A stretch of DNA of 64,000 nucleotides from Micromonospora sp. NBC_00421 (lineage in GTDB: Bacteria; Actinomycetota; Actinomycetes; Mycobacteriales; Micromonosporaceae), in contig NZ_CP107929.1 of NCBI RefSeq assembly GCF_036017915.1, forward strand, positions 2,232,001 through 2,296,000, given 5' to 3'. Position numbers and translations under genes: made by a program. The notes below the pieces were generated by a model. The model did not search any database. It was given only the letters and a program-made list of their open reading frames with translations, and was not told the origin of the DNA. How positions within the stretch are numbered: position 1 is the first letter of the stretch; the number at the start of each line of letters is the position of its first letter. Positions 34,297 through 42,582 of the stretch are shown piece after piece.

Positions 34297-35046
34297 TCAC
34301 CGACCCAACGTCGACCGCAACCCCACCCGCACCAACGCCGCGTGCAACTGCTGCGACAACGCCACCAACTCCCGCGCCGTCTCCGCCGCCCGCGCCCGCG
34401 CCGCCGGATCCGACTGCCGCGCCAACGGCGCCACCAACTGCGCGAACAGGCCGACCTCACGATCCGCCGACGACCGGTAACCCCGCAGATGCCGAGGCTC
34501 CAGGCCGTACGCCGCCAGCCCCGCCACCGCCTGCGCGATGATCAACGCATCCGCGTCATACCACCCCGGCGGATCCGGCACCAACACACCCAGCCGCTCC
34601 AACTCACCCAACGTCGACTCGGCGATCCCACTACGCGCCACCAGATCGGCCCGCCCGAGCCGCACCTGCGACTCAGGCTCCTCCACCGACCGGCCCGGCA
34701 CCTCACCACCGGGACCCACCGCCACCAACGTCGGACGCTGACGACCCGGCGCCTCGTCGCCACCGTCCCACTGCGCCAACTGCTCGCGAATCACCCGCAA
34801 CGGCAGATACTGATCCCGCTGCGCCGTCAGCACGAACCGCAACCGGGACACATCGTCCCAGCTGTACTTCCGGTAACCCGCCGCCGTCCGCTGCGGCTCC
34901 ACCAGACCCTCGGCCTCAAGGAACCGCAACTTCGAAATCGTGACGTCCGGAAACTCCACCCGCAGCTGACCCAACACCTCACCGATACTCATCAGCGGGT
35001 GCGACCGGGCCGCCCCGGACGGTACGGAGGCCGCAGGCTCGTTCAC
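34297..35046 (-). CDS. MerR-family cell-division regulator, FtsR-like (Rv1828-like)
   Basis: A 249-residue regulator with MSIGEVLGQLRVEFPDVTISKLRFLEAEGLVEPQRTAAGYRKYSWDDVSRLRFVL, the MerR-type DNA-binding domain of Mtb Rv1828 and Corynebacterium FtsR, which activates ftsZ. A second helical domain (LTRSGIAESTLGELERLGVL) is present. The start overlaps garA in an ATGA configuration, so translation should be coupled. The long linker (about 95-130) is Arg/Gly-rich. By orthology it probably links metabolic signalling to division. Confidence 0.9.
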   Translation of the reverse strand: MNEPAASVPSGAARSHPLMSIGEVLGQLRVEFPDVTISKLRFLEAEGLVEPQRTAAGYRKYSWDDVSRLRFVLTAQRDQYLPLRVIREQLAQWDGGDEAPGRQRPTLVAVGPGGEVPGRSVEEPESQVRLGRADLVARSGIAESTLGELERLGVLVPDPPGWYDADALIIAQAVAGLAAYGLEPRHLRGYRSSADREVGLFAQLVAPLARQSDPAARARAAETARELVALSQQLHAALVRVGLRSTLGR

Positions 35047-35495
35047 CCCCGGCCGGCCTCCTCCTCCGGGCGAGGACCGGCGATGAAGACCACCCGGAAC
35101 TTACCGATCTGCACCTCGTCACCATTGCTCAACGTGGCCGCCTCGACCCGCTCCCGGTTCACGTAGGTGCCGTTCAGGCTCCCCACGTCCCGCACCGTGA
35201 ACGTCCCCGAATCCCGATGGAACTCCGCGTGCCGCCGCGACACCGTCACATCGTCCAGGAAGATGTCACTGTCCGGATGCCGGCCACTCGTCGTCACATC
35301 ATGATCCAACAGGAACCGGGCACCCGCATTCGGGCCCCGACGAACCACCAGCAGCGCCATACCCGGCGGCAACGAGCCGGACATCCGACTCGGCACCACA
35401 TCGGTGTCCGGACCCTCCAGCACTTCGTCCAGCGAACCGAGATTGAGCGTCGAAGTGACGTCGAGCGGGGGGAACTCGTCGCCTGGGCGCGTCAT
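35043..35495 (-). CDS. garA: FHA-domain signalling protein GarA/OdhI
   Basis: A 150-residue regulator that binds and inhibits 2-oxoglutarate dehydrogenase and glutamate dehydrogenase when unphosphorylated. The N-terminal LDVTSTLNL carries Thr14 and Thr16, equivalent to the PknB/PknG phosphosites. The FHA core is intact: Arg72 in SGRHPDSD, Ser86-Arg87 and His89 in TVSRRHAEF, and SLNGTYVN. The MerR FtsR-like gene overlaps its stop. It sits between gcvH and that regulator exactly as in mycobacteria, tying central nitrogen/carbon control to cell-division genes. Confidence 0.95.
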   Translation of the reverse strand: MTRPGDEFPPLDVTSTLNLGSLDEVLEGPDTDVVPSRMSGSLPPGMALLVVRRGPNAGARFLLDHDVTTSGRHPDSDIFLDDVTVSRRHAEFHRDSGTFTVRDVGSLNGTYVNRERVEAATLSNGDEVQIGKFRVVFIAGPRPEEEAGRG

Positions 35496-35715
35496 GGGAC
35501 CACCTCACGGATCAGTTCGGTCAACGTCAAGGTGACGGCGGGATGGCCACCGGGCAGATCACACACCCAGCGGCTGGCTCCCCGTGCCCAGGAAGGCAAT
35601 CACCCAACGCTCACCATTTTTGGGGTTCTCGGTCGACTGGGCGAGCCTAGCCAGCGCCGAAATGCAGGGCAACCGGACGCGCGGAGAACATCACCCACGC
35701 CCGGCACGACACCAC

Positions 35716-36111
35716 TCAGTTCTCGGTGAGCTCACGGTACTCATCAGCGGACAACAAACCGTCCACCGCCGCCGGATCCGCCGGTGCGATCTCCACCAAC
35801 CAACCCGCACCGTACGGATCCGAATTGATCACCTCGGGAGAATCACCCAACGCCTCGTTCCGCGCCGCCACCGTACCGCTCACCGGCGCGTAGATCTCCG
35901 ACACGCTCTTGGTCGACTCGATCTCGCCCAACGACTCACCGGCCTCCACCACCACACCGGAGTCCGGCAACTGGACGAACACGATGTCACCCAACGCATC
36001 CTGCGCGAACTGGGTGATACCGACCCGGACGTTACCGCCCTCGGCACCGGCCACCCACTCGTGCTCGGCGGTGTAACGCAGACCCTCAGGAATCACCAGC
36101 GCGTCCCTCAT
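35716..36111 (-). CDS. gcvH: glycine cleavage system H protein
   Basis: A 131-residue lipoyl carrier. Lys68 in GEIESTKSVSEIYAPVSG is the lipoylated residue that swings between GcvP, GcvT and GcvL. It starts MRDALVIPEGLRYTAEHEWV and is of normal length. gcvP is in the same block but gcvT is not in the window. The 220 bases to garA contain no gene and probably hold the garA promoter. No glycine aptamer is seen upstream of gcvH itself, so regulation may differ from gcvP. Confidence 0.96.
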   Translation of the reverse strand: MRDALVIPEGLRYTAEHEWVAGAEGGNVRVGITQFAQDALGDIVFVQLPDSGVVVEAGESLGEIESTKSVSEIYAPVSGTVAARNEALGDSPEVINSDPYGAGWLVEIAPADPAAVDGLLSADEYRELTEN

Positions 36112-36151
36112 CCATCGATACGCCGGGACGGACCCGGCGCGGCCGCGCCGG

Positions 36152-37144
36152 TCAGGAGACCGGACGGGCGTGTTCCAGCTTCAACGGCGCGTGCAGCGCC
36201 GAAACCTCGGCAACCTCACGCTCCTCGACGCTCACGTTACCGCCGTCACCGCGAACCGATGCGGCCACCCCGCCCGGAATGTTCAACGCGGTACGCATCG
36301 TCTCCGGATCCCCGATCACCGTGATCGTGAACGGACCCGTCAACGCCCGCCCGTCCACCACCAACACGTCCCCGGACCCGTCCAGGAAGTACGTCGAGGC
36401 GATGATCCGCACCGACGCCCGATCCCCACCGGAGATCTGCATCGCCTCCGCACCCGCACCCCGCAGCTCCTGCACCGCGTCCAGCACCCGATCCGCCCGG
36501 ATCGGCTTGCCACCCGGGTCGAACCGCACCGCCAGACCCGGCCCCCGCGCCGGCAACGCACCCGACAGGATGCCCAACTCGTCGGCCCGCTTCGTCGCCT
36601 CCTGCAACGCCGCCTGCCGACCCTGCTCCCCCGACCGCAACTGCCGCTGACTGTCCTCCAGGCCCTCGATGTCCTGCTGCAACCGCTTCTCCCGGGAATC
36701 CAGATCCGAGAAGATCCGTACCAGGTCCTCCTGCCGGGTCGCCGCCAGCGTCGGATCCGTCGACGTGGTCTTCAACTGCACCACCAGCGTGAACCCCAAC
36801 AACGCCAGCAACGCCGCGATCATCACCCCCGCCGACGACACCTTCCGAGCCGCCCCCGAGGCACCAGCCGACCCGGAAGCACCAGCCGACACCGACGAAC
36901 CCCCCGAGGACCCGGCGGACCCCGACGGCTGCGCCCCCGGCGACGCCAACTCCGCCAGATTCACCGTCGCCCCATCGTCGTCACCGGACTCCGCCGGACG
37001 ACCCTCCGGCGGCTCATCCGGCACCAACGGACTCAACTCGTCCGGATTCGGCGCGTCCGGCCGCGGATCCGGCTCATCCGTCGGCCCGACCGGGTCCGCC
37101 GGCTGCGGCCACCCGGTACCCGTCTCCCGATGCTCGTCGCTCAC
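36152..37144 (-). CDS. DUF881 membrane protein (Rv1825-like)
   Basis: A 330-residue protein. An acidic/Pro/Ser-rich cytoplasmic N-terminus of about 100 residues precedes one membrane helix (VSSAGVMIAALLALLGFTLVV). An external coiled coil (about 135-190, LVRIFSDLDSREKRLQQDIEGLEDSQ) and the DUF881 domain (RADRVLDAVQELRGAGAEAMQISG and PFTITVIGDPETM) follow. The serine/glycine stretch around residue 80-95 is low-complexity. Mtb Rv1825 is a likely cell-division or wall-associated factor of unknown mechanism. It lies nine bases after sbp. Confidence 0.9.
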   Translation of the reverse strand: MSDEHRETGTGWPQPADPVGPTDEPDPRPDAPNPDELSPLVPDEPPEGRPAESGDDDGATVNLAELASPGAQPSGSAGSSGGSSVSAGASGSAGASGAARKVSSAGVMIAALLALLGFTLVVQLKTTSTDPTLAATRQEDLVRIFSDLDSREKRLQQDIEGLEDSQRQLRSGEQGRQAALQEATKRADELGILSGALPARGPGLAVRFDPGGKPIRADRVLDAVQELRGAGAEAMQISGGDRASVRIIASTYFLDGSGDVLVVDGRALTGPFTITVIGDPETMRTALNIPGGVAASVRGDGGNVSVEEREVAEVSALHAPLKLEHARPVS

Positions 37145-37153
37145 GCCACCAAC

Positions 37154-37486
37154 CTACGCCCGGAACAGGTGCCGGCGGATCGCCGCCACGTTGCCGAAGA
37201 TCCGCACCCCCAGCACGACCACCACCCCCGTGGACAACTGACCACCCACCCCCAACTGGTCACCCAGATACACGATCAACCCGGCCACCAGGACGTTCGA
37301 GATGAACGACACCACGAACTGCTTGTCGTCGAAGATCCGGTCCAACTTCGCCCGCACCCCACCGAACACCGCGTCGAGCGCGGCCACCACCGCGATCGGC
37401 AGGTACGGCTGCAACGCCGCCGGCACCGTCGGATCAAGATAGATCCCCAGCACCACACCGGCGAGCAACGCCAGCACCGCGATCAT
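37154..37486 (-). CDS. sbp: small basic protein Sbp (DUF1290, Rv1824-like)
   Basis: A 110-residue protein with three hydrophobic helices. The first reads MIAVLALLAGVVLGIYLDPTVP and the next AVVAALDAVFGGVRAKLDRIFDDKQFVVSFISNVLVAGL, which is the DUF1290 signature. Its gene sits between the two DUF881 genes and overlaps the upstream one by four bases. In Bacillus, sbp is next to ftsA-ftsZ; in actinobacteria it is here, supporting a role in envelope or division biology. Confidence 0.93.
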   Translation of the reverse strand: MIAVLALLAGVVLGIYLDPTVPAALQPYLPIAVVAALDAVFGGVRAKLDRIFDDKQFVVSFISNVLVAGLIVYLGDQLGVGGQLSTGVVVVLGVRIFGNVAAIRRHLFRA

Positions 37487-38433
37487 CGGACACCTCCGGA
37501 AGAGCGGGAAGACGGACCCGGACCGGACGACCCGGTACCGGACGGACGAACAGCACCCGAACCCGTCGACGACGGACTCGGACTGACCGACGGCTCCGCG
37601 TAGCGTAGCCGTGGCTCCGGAGCGGCCGGCAGCGTGAGGTCGTCCGCCTCACGCACCTCGAACGACAACCCCGTGTCCCGGGCCACCCGACGCATCAGAT
37701 ACGCCGACCGGCTGTCGTCGAACTTGTCCCGCAACGACCTCGGCCCGATCGCCGACACCTCGTACGGGCTGGTCACCGGACGGAAGTCCACCAGGATCGC
37801 CGCCCCCGCCGACCGGATCGTCGACGTCGCCGTCAACCGCTGCCCGTTGATCGAGATCGCCTCCGCACCCGCGGCCCACAGGTCGTTCGCGACCTTCTGC
37901 AGATCCGAGTAGATCACCCGCGACGGCCCGGCCCCCGAGTCACCGCCCACCGCCCCGTCGTCCTGCACGGGGGCGTCGGCCAACCGCACCACCACCCCGT
38001 CCCCCCGCACCCGGCCCAGCCCGGTACCGGCCTCAAGGTTGCGCAACCGGGCCGCCTGCGAACCACTCAACGCCGCGTCCCGTTGCCGGCCGACCTCCTC
38101 GCGCAGCCGCCCGGCCCGCACGGTCATCTCGTCGGTCTCCGCCTCCCGCTGTTTGATCTGCGCGATCAACGCAGCCCGCGCCTGACTGCGACTCGGCTCG
38201 TCGGCCATCGTCTCCCGGTACGCCACCGCGAACAGGAAACCCACAGCGGCGACCACCACGATCGCCACCGCCCGCGCGGACGCACTCCGCCACCCCCTCG
38301 GCGCCGGTGCCTCCCGCCGCCGGGCCGCCGCGTCGGCATAGCCCGGATCCAACGGATTCTGGAACAGCTCGGTGAGGAAGTCCGGGGTGAACAACCGGAC
38401 CGGCGGCTTCGGCCCGTCCTGCGGCGCGCTCAC
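37483..38433 (-). CDS. DUF881 membrane protein (Rv1823-like)
   Basis: A 316-residue paralogue of the DUF881 protein at 36152. After LFTPDFLTELFQNPLDPGYADAA it has a membrane helix (AVAIVVVAAVGFLFAVAYR), a coiled coil, and the DUF881 core IYSDLQKVANDLWAAGAEAISINGQRL with PYEVSAIGPRSL. The C-terminal 45 residues are Ser/Pro/Gly-rich. GTG 38433 overlaps the stop of the phosphatidyltransferase in a GTGA configuration, and its own stop overlaps sbp; this pins the start and rejects a longer frame into 38937. Confidence 0.9.
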   Translation of the reverse strand: MSAPQDGPKPPVRLFTPDFLTELFQNPLDPGYADAAARRREAPAPRGWRSASARAVAIVVVAAVGFLFAVAYRETMADEPSRSQARAALIAQIKQREAETDEMTVRAGRLREEVGRQRDAALSGSQAARLRNLEAGTGLGRVRGDGVVVRLADAPVQDDGAVGGDSGAGPSRVIYSDLQKVANDLWAAGAEAISINGQRLTATSTIRSAGAAILVDFRPVTSPYEVSAIGPRSLRDKFDDSRSAYLMRRVARDTGLSFEVREADDLTLPAAPEPRLRYAEPSVSPSPSSTGSGAVRPSGTGSSGPGPSSRSSGGVR

Positions 38434-39065
38434 GCGGCGGCCCCCGAGCGGGCCGCACGGACCAACCGGGACGCCTGCATCACGTACATCGCCCCGGCCA
38501 CCCAGTACAGCACCAGACCCCACCAGGCCGCCCCCCAGCCGATCGCCGCGGCGGTCGTCGCCGTCACCGACGTGGTCGTCGACGCCAGGAGCAGCACCGG
38601 GAAGGCGGCCAGCAGCATGAAGGTGGCGGTCTTGCCGAGGTAGTGCACCGGCGGCGGCCCGTAGCCGTACCGGCGCAGCACCGCCAACGACCCGAGCAGC
38701 AGCACCTCCCGTGCCAGCAGCGCCACCGTGAACTGCCACGGCACCACCTCGCGGGCGGTGAAGGCGAGCAGCGTGGCGAGGATGTAGAGCCGGTCGGCCA
38801 GCGGGTCGAGCAGCTCGCCGACCCGGCTGACCTGCCCGAGCCGGCGGGCGATCCACCCGTCCACCCAGTCGGAGGTGCCGCCGGCGGCGAGTACCACGAT
38901 CGCCGCCACGTCCGCCTCCACGACCAGGAAGAGCCACAGGAACAGGGGCACGCCGAGCAAGCGGACGAAGCTGATCAGGTTCGGCAACGTCAGCACCCGG
39001 TCCGTCGCGCCGGCGTCACCACCCGATGCACGCGGATGCTCTGCCCGAGCCGGCCGACGTGACAC
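38430..39065 (-). CDS. pgsA: CDP-alcohol phosphatidyltransferase (PgsA2-like)
   Basis: A 211-residue integral membrane enzyme of phospholipid synthesis. The catalytic signature D-G-x2-A-R-x8-G-x3-D-x3-D is intact in DWVDGWIARRLG, then GELLDPLADR. About five helices are visible, with a basic N-terminus. Mtb PgsA2 (Rv1822) occupies the same place at the head of this cluster; which head-group it transfers is uncertain, with glycerol phosphate the default. The GTG start at 39065 is followed by coupled DUF881-sbp-DUF881. A TATAGT -10 candidate lies near 39220. Confidence 0.9.
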   Translation of the reverse strand: MSRRPARAEHPRASGGDAGATDRVLTLPNLISFVRLLGVPLFLWLFLVVEADVAAIVVLAAGGTSDWVDGWIARRLGQVSRVGELLDPLADRLYILATLLAFTAREVVPWQFTVALLAREVLLLGSLAVLRRYGYGPPPVHYLGKTATFMLLAAFPVLLLASTTTSVTATTAAAIGWGAAWWGLVLYWVAGAMYVMQASRLVRAARSGAAA

Positions 39066-39332
39066 CGAACCTCCCTCCGCAGCACGATCCGGGTGCCCAC
39101 GTGGGCACCACGGTCAGCCGTGCGCTACCGGGCCGGCGAGTGCCGGCGCCTCGGTGATCCCGGGCCGGGACCTCCCCCTGATCCGGTCCGGGATGGTCGA
39201 CACCCTGGGCCGGCAGCCACTATATCGGGCGCTCTCGCCTTGTCCGGCGGGACGCGTGGCCGTGGTGCCGTGGTGTGCTGAGCAACCATCCGTAAAGCGT
39301 CCTAGGACACAAGGGGACCGGAACGGCAGCGT

Positions 39333-39851
39333 TCAGGCGGTGCGGACGGCGGGGTCTGCCTGCGGCGGCGTCCCCGAGGCAGCCGCCTGCCCGAAGGCCA
39401 GCAACGCCAGCAGCAACTCGTGCTGGGCCCGGGGCGGCATCCGGTCCAACACCGCCTGCACCGCCCGGTGCCGCCGCTGGCGTACCTCGGCCAACAGGGT
39501 CACCGCCGCGGCGGTGAGGACCAGTCGCACCTCCCGCCGGTCCCGAGGGTCCGGGGTGCGGCGCAACAGCCCGGTGGCCTCCAACCGGTCACAGAGCCGG
39601 CTGGCCGACGAGGGCACCACGTCCAGCAGCTCGGCCAGCCCGTTGACGTTCGTCTCCGGTCGTTCCCTGATCAACGCCAGCACCCGTAGCTGGGTCGGCG
39701 GGATCGTCACCTGGTGACGGGAAGTGGCCGAGTCGAGCACGCCGACGAACGCCTCGGCCGCGGCGTCGATCGCCGCAGCAAGATCCGGAGGTCGATCCAC
39801 CCGCTGTCCCCTGCGATTGTCCGCTGTCGTGTGGCGCTGACCACCGATCAT
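39333..39851 (-). CDS. MarR-family regulator
   Basis: A 172-residue winged-helix regulator. TIPPTQLRVLALIRERPETNVNGLAELLDVVPSSASRLCDRLEATGLLRRTPDPRDRREVRLVLT is the MarR DNA-binding core with the basic wing. The start at ATG 39851 overlaps the stop of the SpoIIE-type phosphatase (ATGA), so the two are coupled; a slightly longer frame is rejected. A 10-bp palindrome GTCCTAGGAC lies 25 bases past its stop. Pairing a phosphatase with a MarR protein suggests a signalling output, but the target is unknown. Confidence 0.86.
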   Translation of the reverse strand: MIGGQRHTTADNRRGQRVDRPPDLAAAIDAAAEAFVGVLDSATSRHQVTIPPTQLRVLALIRERPETNVNGLAELLDVVPSSASRLCDRLEATGLLRRTPDPRDRREVRLVLTAAAVTLLAEVRQRRHRAVQAVLDRMPPRAQHELLLALLAFGQAAASGTPPQADPAVRTA

Positions 39852-41014
39852 CGTCCGCGCCGCCCGCACCAGTCCAGGCACACGACGACGGCGTCGTCAC
39901 GTAGATCAGTGTCGGCATGATATGCGAACAGCTCGCGCATCACCGTACCAACCGCCTCCGTCGCCGGTTGCAGCCGAGTCGACCGCATCGACCGGGCCAT
40001 CGCCCGCTCACCGTAGGCCTCCTGGCCACCTGGTTGCGCGTCGTACACGCCGTCGCTGACCACGAAGAGTCGATCGCCGGGCCGCACGTCGAACTCCTGC
40101 ACCGTGTACCGGGTCTCGGGGAACATGCCCAACGGCAGTTGCTGTTCCAGGGCGATCCGTTCGACGGTGGTCCCCCGCAGTCGCAGCACGCGCGGCGAAC
40201 CGGCGTCCACCGCCCGCACCCGGCCGGTGGCGGTGTCCACCGCCAACAGCAACGTCGCCACGTGCCGCTGGCCGCGGTGTTGGTAGAACAGGGTGTCCGA
40301 GGCCAGCTCGGCCTGCTCCACCAGGCCGCCGCCCGAGCGCCGCGCGTTGCGGATGGCGTTGACCGTGAGGGCGGTGAGCATCGCGGCGGCCAGTCCGGTG
40401 CCGGTGCCGTTGAGGACGGTCAGGGTGAGCCGCCCGGGATCGACCGACCAGTCGAAATGGTCACCACCCACGGAGTACGCCGGCTCCAGCTGCCCGGCCA
40501 ACAGGAAGGCCTCGTGGGTGACGCTCCGCCCGGGCAACAGGTCCCACTGCATCTCGGCGGCCATGCTGAGTCGCTCCCGACGACGTGTCCGCCGGTAACG
40601 GTCGGTCTCCCGGTCCGCGGCCCGCAGGGTGGTGGCCAGGTCGACGGCCAGATCGGCGATCAGGTCCAGCGTCGGGCGGTCCGGGCTGTCGGCCAGCTCG
40701 ACCAGGAGCACCCCCAGCCGTTCCCCCCAGGCGGTCAGCGGCACCCACACCCGACAATGCCCGCCGTCGTACGGATCGAGCACCGGTTGCTGGCTGCTGA
40801 AACAGCGTTGCGCGACGCCCTGGCCGCTGAGGGAGCCGGCAGACAGCTCCGGGTCGAGCACCGACCACAGCCCACTGATCCGGTAGTCGGCCAGGAACAC
40901 GTCGACCCGTACGGCGGCGAACGTGGACCGGAGAGCCCGGTCGACGGCCTCCACGAGCTGGTCGGGTGGAGCCTCACGTAGCGCACGCGACATCGCTGCG
41001 AGCGCATCCGGCAT
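39848..41014 (-). CDS. GAF/SpoIIE-type PP2C phosphatase
   Basis: A 388-residue predicted serine/threonine phosphatase of the RsbU/SpoIIE group. A GAF-like sensor occupies about 20-150 (DQLVEAVDRALRSTFAAVRVDVFLADY). After a linker helix, the phosphatase domain (about 180-380) has the metal-site Asp in SVGGDHFDW and SDGVYDAQPGG, and ends DDAVVVCLDW. Such proteins act on anti-sigma-factor antagonists in stress pathways. ATG 41014 has GGAGGGA, rejecting the longer frame. The MarR gene overlaps its stop. Confidence 0.9.
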   Translation of the reverse strand: MPDALAAMSRALREAPPDQLVEAVDRALRSTFAAVRVDVFLADYRISGLWSVLDPELSAGSLSGQGVAQRCFSSQQPVLDPYDGGHCRVWVPLTAWGERLGVLLVELADSPDRPTLDLIADLAVDLATTLRAADRETDRYRRTRRRERLSMAAEMQWDLLPGRSVTHEAFLLAGQLEPAYSVGGDHFDWSVDPGRLTLTVLNGTGTGLAAAMLTALTVNAIRNARRSGGGLVEQAELASDTLFYQHRGQRHVATLLLAVDTATGRVRAVDAGSPRVLRLRGTTVERIALEQQLPLGMFPETRYTVQEFDVRPGDRLFVVSDGVYDAQPGGQEAYGERAMARSMRSTRLQPATEAVGTVMRELFAYHADTDLRDDAVVVCLDWCGRRGR

Positions 41015-41135
41015 GTTCGTCCCTCCGAGATTCTTGCTACAGGGCAAGCATCATACGGAGCGGTCACCCCACCCCGGTCCCGGGCCACCGGTGCGCCAGG
41101 TCACCGAGCAGACGGCGCTGCGCACCCCCGGTCGG

Positions 41136-41188
41136 CGGGTCACGAGCGGGCCGTTGCGTAGACGGCCCGTCGCACGGGTCACGAGCGG
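41136..41188. repeat. 14-bp direct repeats upstream of the universal stress protein
   Basis: CGGGTCACGAGCGG occurs exactly at 41136-41149 and 41175-41188, 39 bases apart, in the gap between divergent regulatory genes. Position and perfect identity suggest regulator sites for the downstream stress gene. Confidence 0.55.
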
Positions 41189-41274
41189 AACGGTCGGGCC
41201 CCGGCCATGGTTGCGGTATCGCCCCGCCGGGACCCGCCCGGCCGCGATACTGGCGCGGGCAGGAGGTGCGCGGG

Positions 41275-42153
41275 GTGAACTCGGCGAACGACGCGGCGGT
41301 GGTGGTGGGCGTGGACGGTTCGGAGCCGGCGCTGCGCGCCGTCCGGCTGGCCGCGACGGAGGCGGCACGGCGACACCGGCCGCTACGGGTGGTGCACGGT
41401 TTCATCTGGCCGCTGCTGCGGGTGCCGATCGATCCGGTCGCCGGGAACCCACCCGGCGGCGGGTTGCGTCAGCAAGCGAAGAACCTGGTCGAGGCGGCGG
41501 TGGCCGAGGCCCGGGCGGTCAGCCCCGGGATCCGGGTGACCGGCGAGATCCTCGACGGTGAGGCCTCGGCGGTGCTGCTGGGTGAGTCACCCACCGCGGC
41601 CGTGATCGTCCTGGGCGACCGGGGCCTCGGCGGATTCACCGCCCTGGTGGTCGGTTCGGTGGCGATCCAGATCGCCACGCACGCAGACTGCCCGGTGCTG
41701 GTCGCGCGGGGCCAGGAACACGCCGGCGGCCCGGTGGTGGTCGGGGTCGACGGCGCGGCGTCCCTTGACGCGGTGGAGTACGCCGCGGCGCAGGCGTCCG
41801 CCCGGGGTGCCCGGCTGCGGGCCGTGCACGCCTACACCCATCCGGCGTCCGCCCGTCCAGGAGACATCCAACCCCTGGTGCACGACGAGGCCCGGCTGCG
41901 CGACGAGGAGGCCGACGTACTCGCCGAGAGCCTCGTCGGCCTCGCCGAACGACACCCCGACGTGCCAGTAGACGCCGAACCGGTGCGCGCCCGACCGGTC
42001 GCCGCGCTCACCGAGGCGTCCCGTCGGGCGCAGTTGGTGGTGGTGGGTGGCCGGGGCCACGGCGAGCTGACCGGTCTGCTGCTCGGGTCGGTCAGCCACG
42101 GGGTGCTGCACCACAGCGCCTGCCCGGTCGCGGTGGTGCGCAGCCCCGACTGA
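41275..42153 (+). CDS. tandem-domain universal stress protein
   Basis: A 292-residue protein with two UspA domains. Each ends in an ATP-binding loop: GDRGLGGFTALVVGSVA (about 122-138) and GGRGHGELTGLLLGSVS (about 263-280), the G-x2-G-x9-G-S pattern. Each domain starts with AVVVGVDGSEPAL or PVVVGVDGAAS. Two-domain USPs are often induced by hypoxia or starvation in actinobacteria. GTG 41275 follows AGGAGG, so the longer frame is rejected. Two 14-bp direct repeats lie 90-140 bases upstream. Confidence 0.93.
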   Translation: MNSANDAAVVVGVDGSEPALRAVRLAATEAARRHRPLRVVHGFIWPLLRVPIDPVAGNPPGGGLRQQAKNLVEAAVAEARAVSPGIRVTGEILDGEASAVLLGESPTAAVIVLGDRGLGGFTALVVGSVAIQIATHADCPVLVARGQEHAGGPVVVGVDGAASLDAVEYAAAQASARGARLRAVHAYTHPASARPGDIQPLVHDEARLRDEEADVLAESLVGLAERHPDVPVDAEPVRARPVAALTEASRRAQLVVVGGRGHGELTGLLLGSVSHGVLHHSACPVAVVRSPD

Positions 42154-42166
42154 GCGGACCGGCGCG

Positions 42167-42189
42167 GTTGGCCGGACGGAGGAAGGGTA
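42167..42189 (+). promoter_or_regulatory. SigB-type promoter for a small hydrophilic protein
   Basis: GTTG (42167-42170) is followed after 14 bases by GGGTA (42185-42189), close to the actinobacterial SigB/SigF pattern GTTT-N14-16-GGGTA. It lies 45 bases before the small gene at 42234. Confidence 0.45.
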
Positions 42190-42233
42190 GTCGGCGCGGG
42201 TACCGCAGGCGAGGACGGACCGAGGAGGCGGCG

Positions 42234-42443
42234 ATGCCAGGACCACGGCCAGGAAGCAACGCGTACGACAAGGAACGGGCACGGCTGCGTGACCTGGTCG
42301 AGCAGTCGGGACGCGCCTCCGACCAGGAAGCCAACCAGGTGGCCAACCGGATCCTCCAGGACGACCGGGGCCAGCGTGGCGTGGTCCGGGGCGAACGGAC
42401 CTACGGCCCCAAGGGCGAACGCGAACCCGGCGACCCGAAGTGA
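42234..42443 (+). CDS. small hydrophilic protein of unknown function
   Basis: A 69-residue, highly charged protein (SNAYDKERARLRDLVEQSGRASDQEANQVANRILQDD) with a helical first half and a Gly/Pro/Arg-rich tail. It has no membrane segment or motif. ATG 42234 follows GAGGAGG. A SigB-type promoter upstream and the neighbouring universal stress gene suggest a stress role. It resembles the charged small proteins of unknown function that are common in this group. Two strong hairpins follow. Confidence 0.65.
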   Translation: MPGPRPGSNAYDKERARLRDLVEQSGRASDQEANQVANRILQDDRGQRGVVRGERTYGPKGEREPGDPK

Positions 42444-42447
42444 GGCA

Positions 42448-42497
42448 CGCGGGCACCCCGCCGACGCCCGACCCGGTCCGGCGGCGGGGTGCCCGCG
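42448..42497. terminator. first of two consecutive hairpins between convergent small genes
   Basis: Arms 42448-42463 and 42482-42497 are perfectly complementary over 16 bp with an 18-base loop. It lies directly after the small gene ending at 42443 and can terminate in both directions. Confidence 0.7.
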
Positions 42498-42540
42498 TCG
42501 TGCCGCCCGGCCCGGGTGGTCCCGGTCGGGCGGCACGACG
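42496..42540. terminator. second hairpin between convergent small genes
   Basis: Arms 42496-42509 and 42527-42540 are perfectly complementary over 14 bp with a 17-base loop. It overlaps the right arm of the preceding hairpin by two bases and precedes the minus-strand small gene. Confidence 0.65.
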
Positions 42541-42582
42541 GACGCGGCCGGTAGCCCGGCGGCGGACACCACCGGGCGGTGG

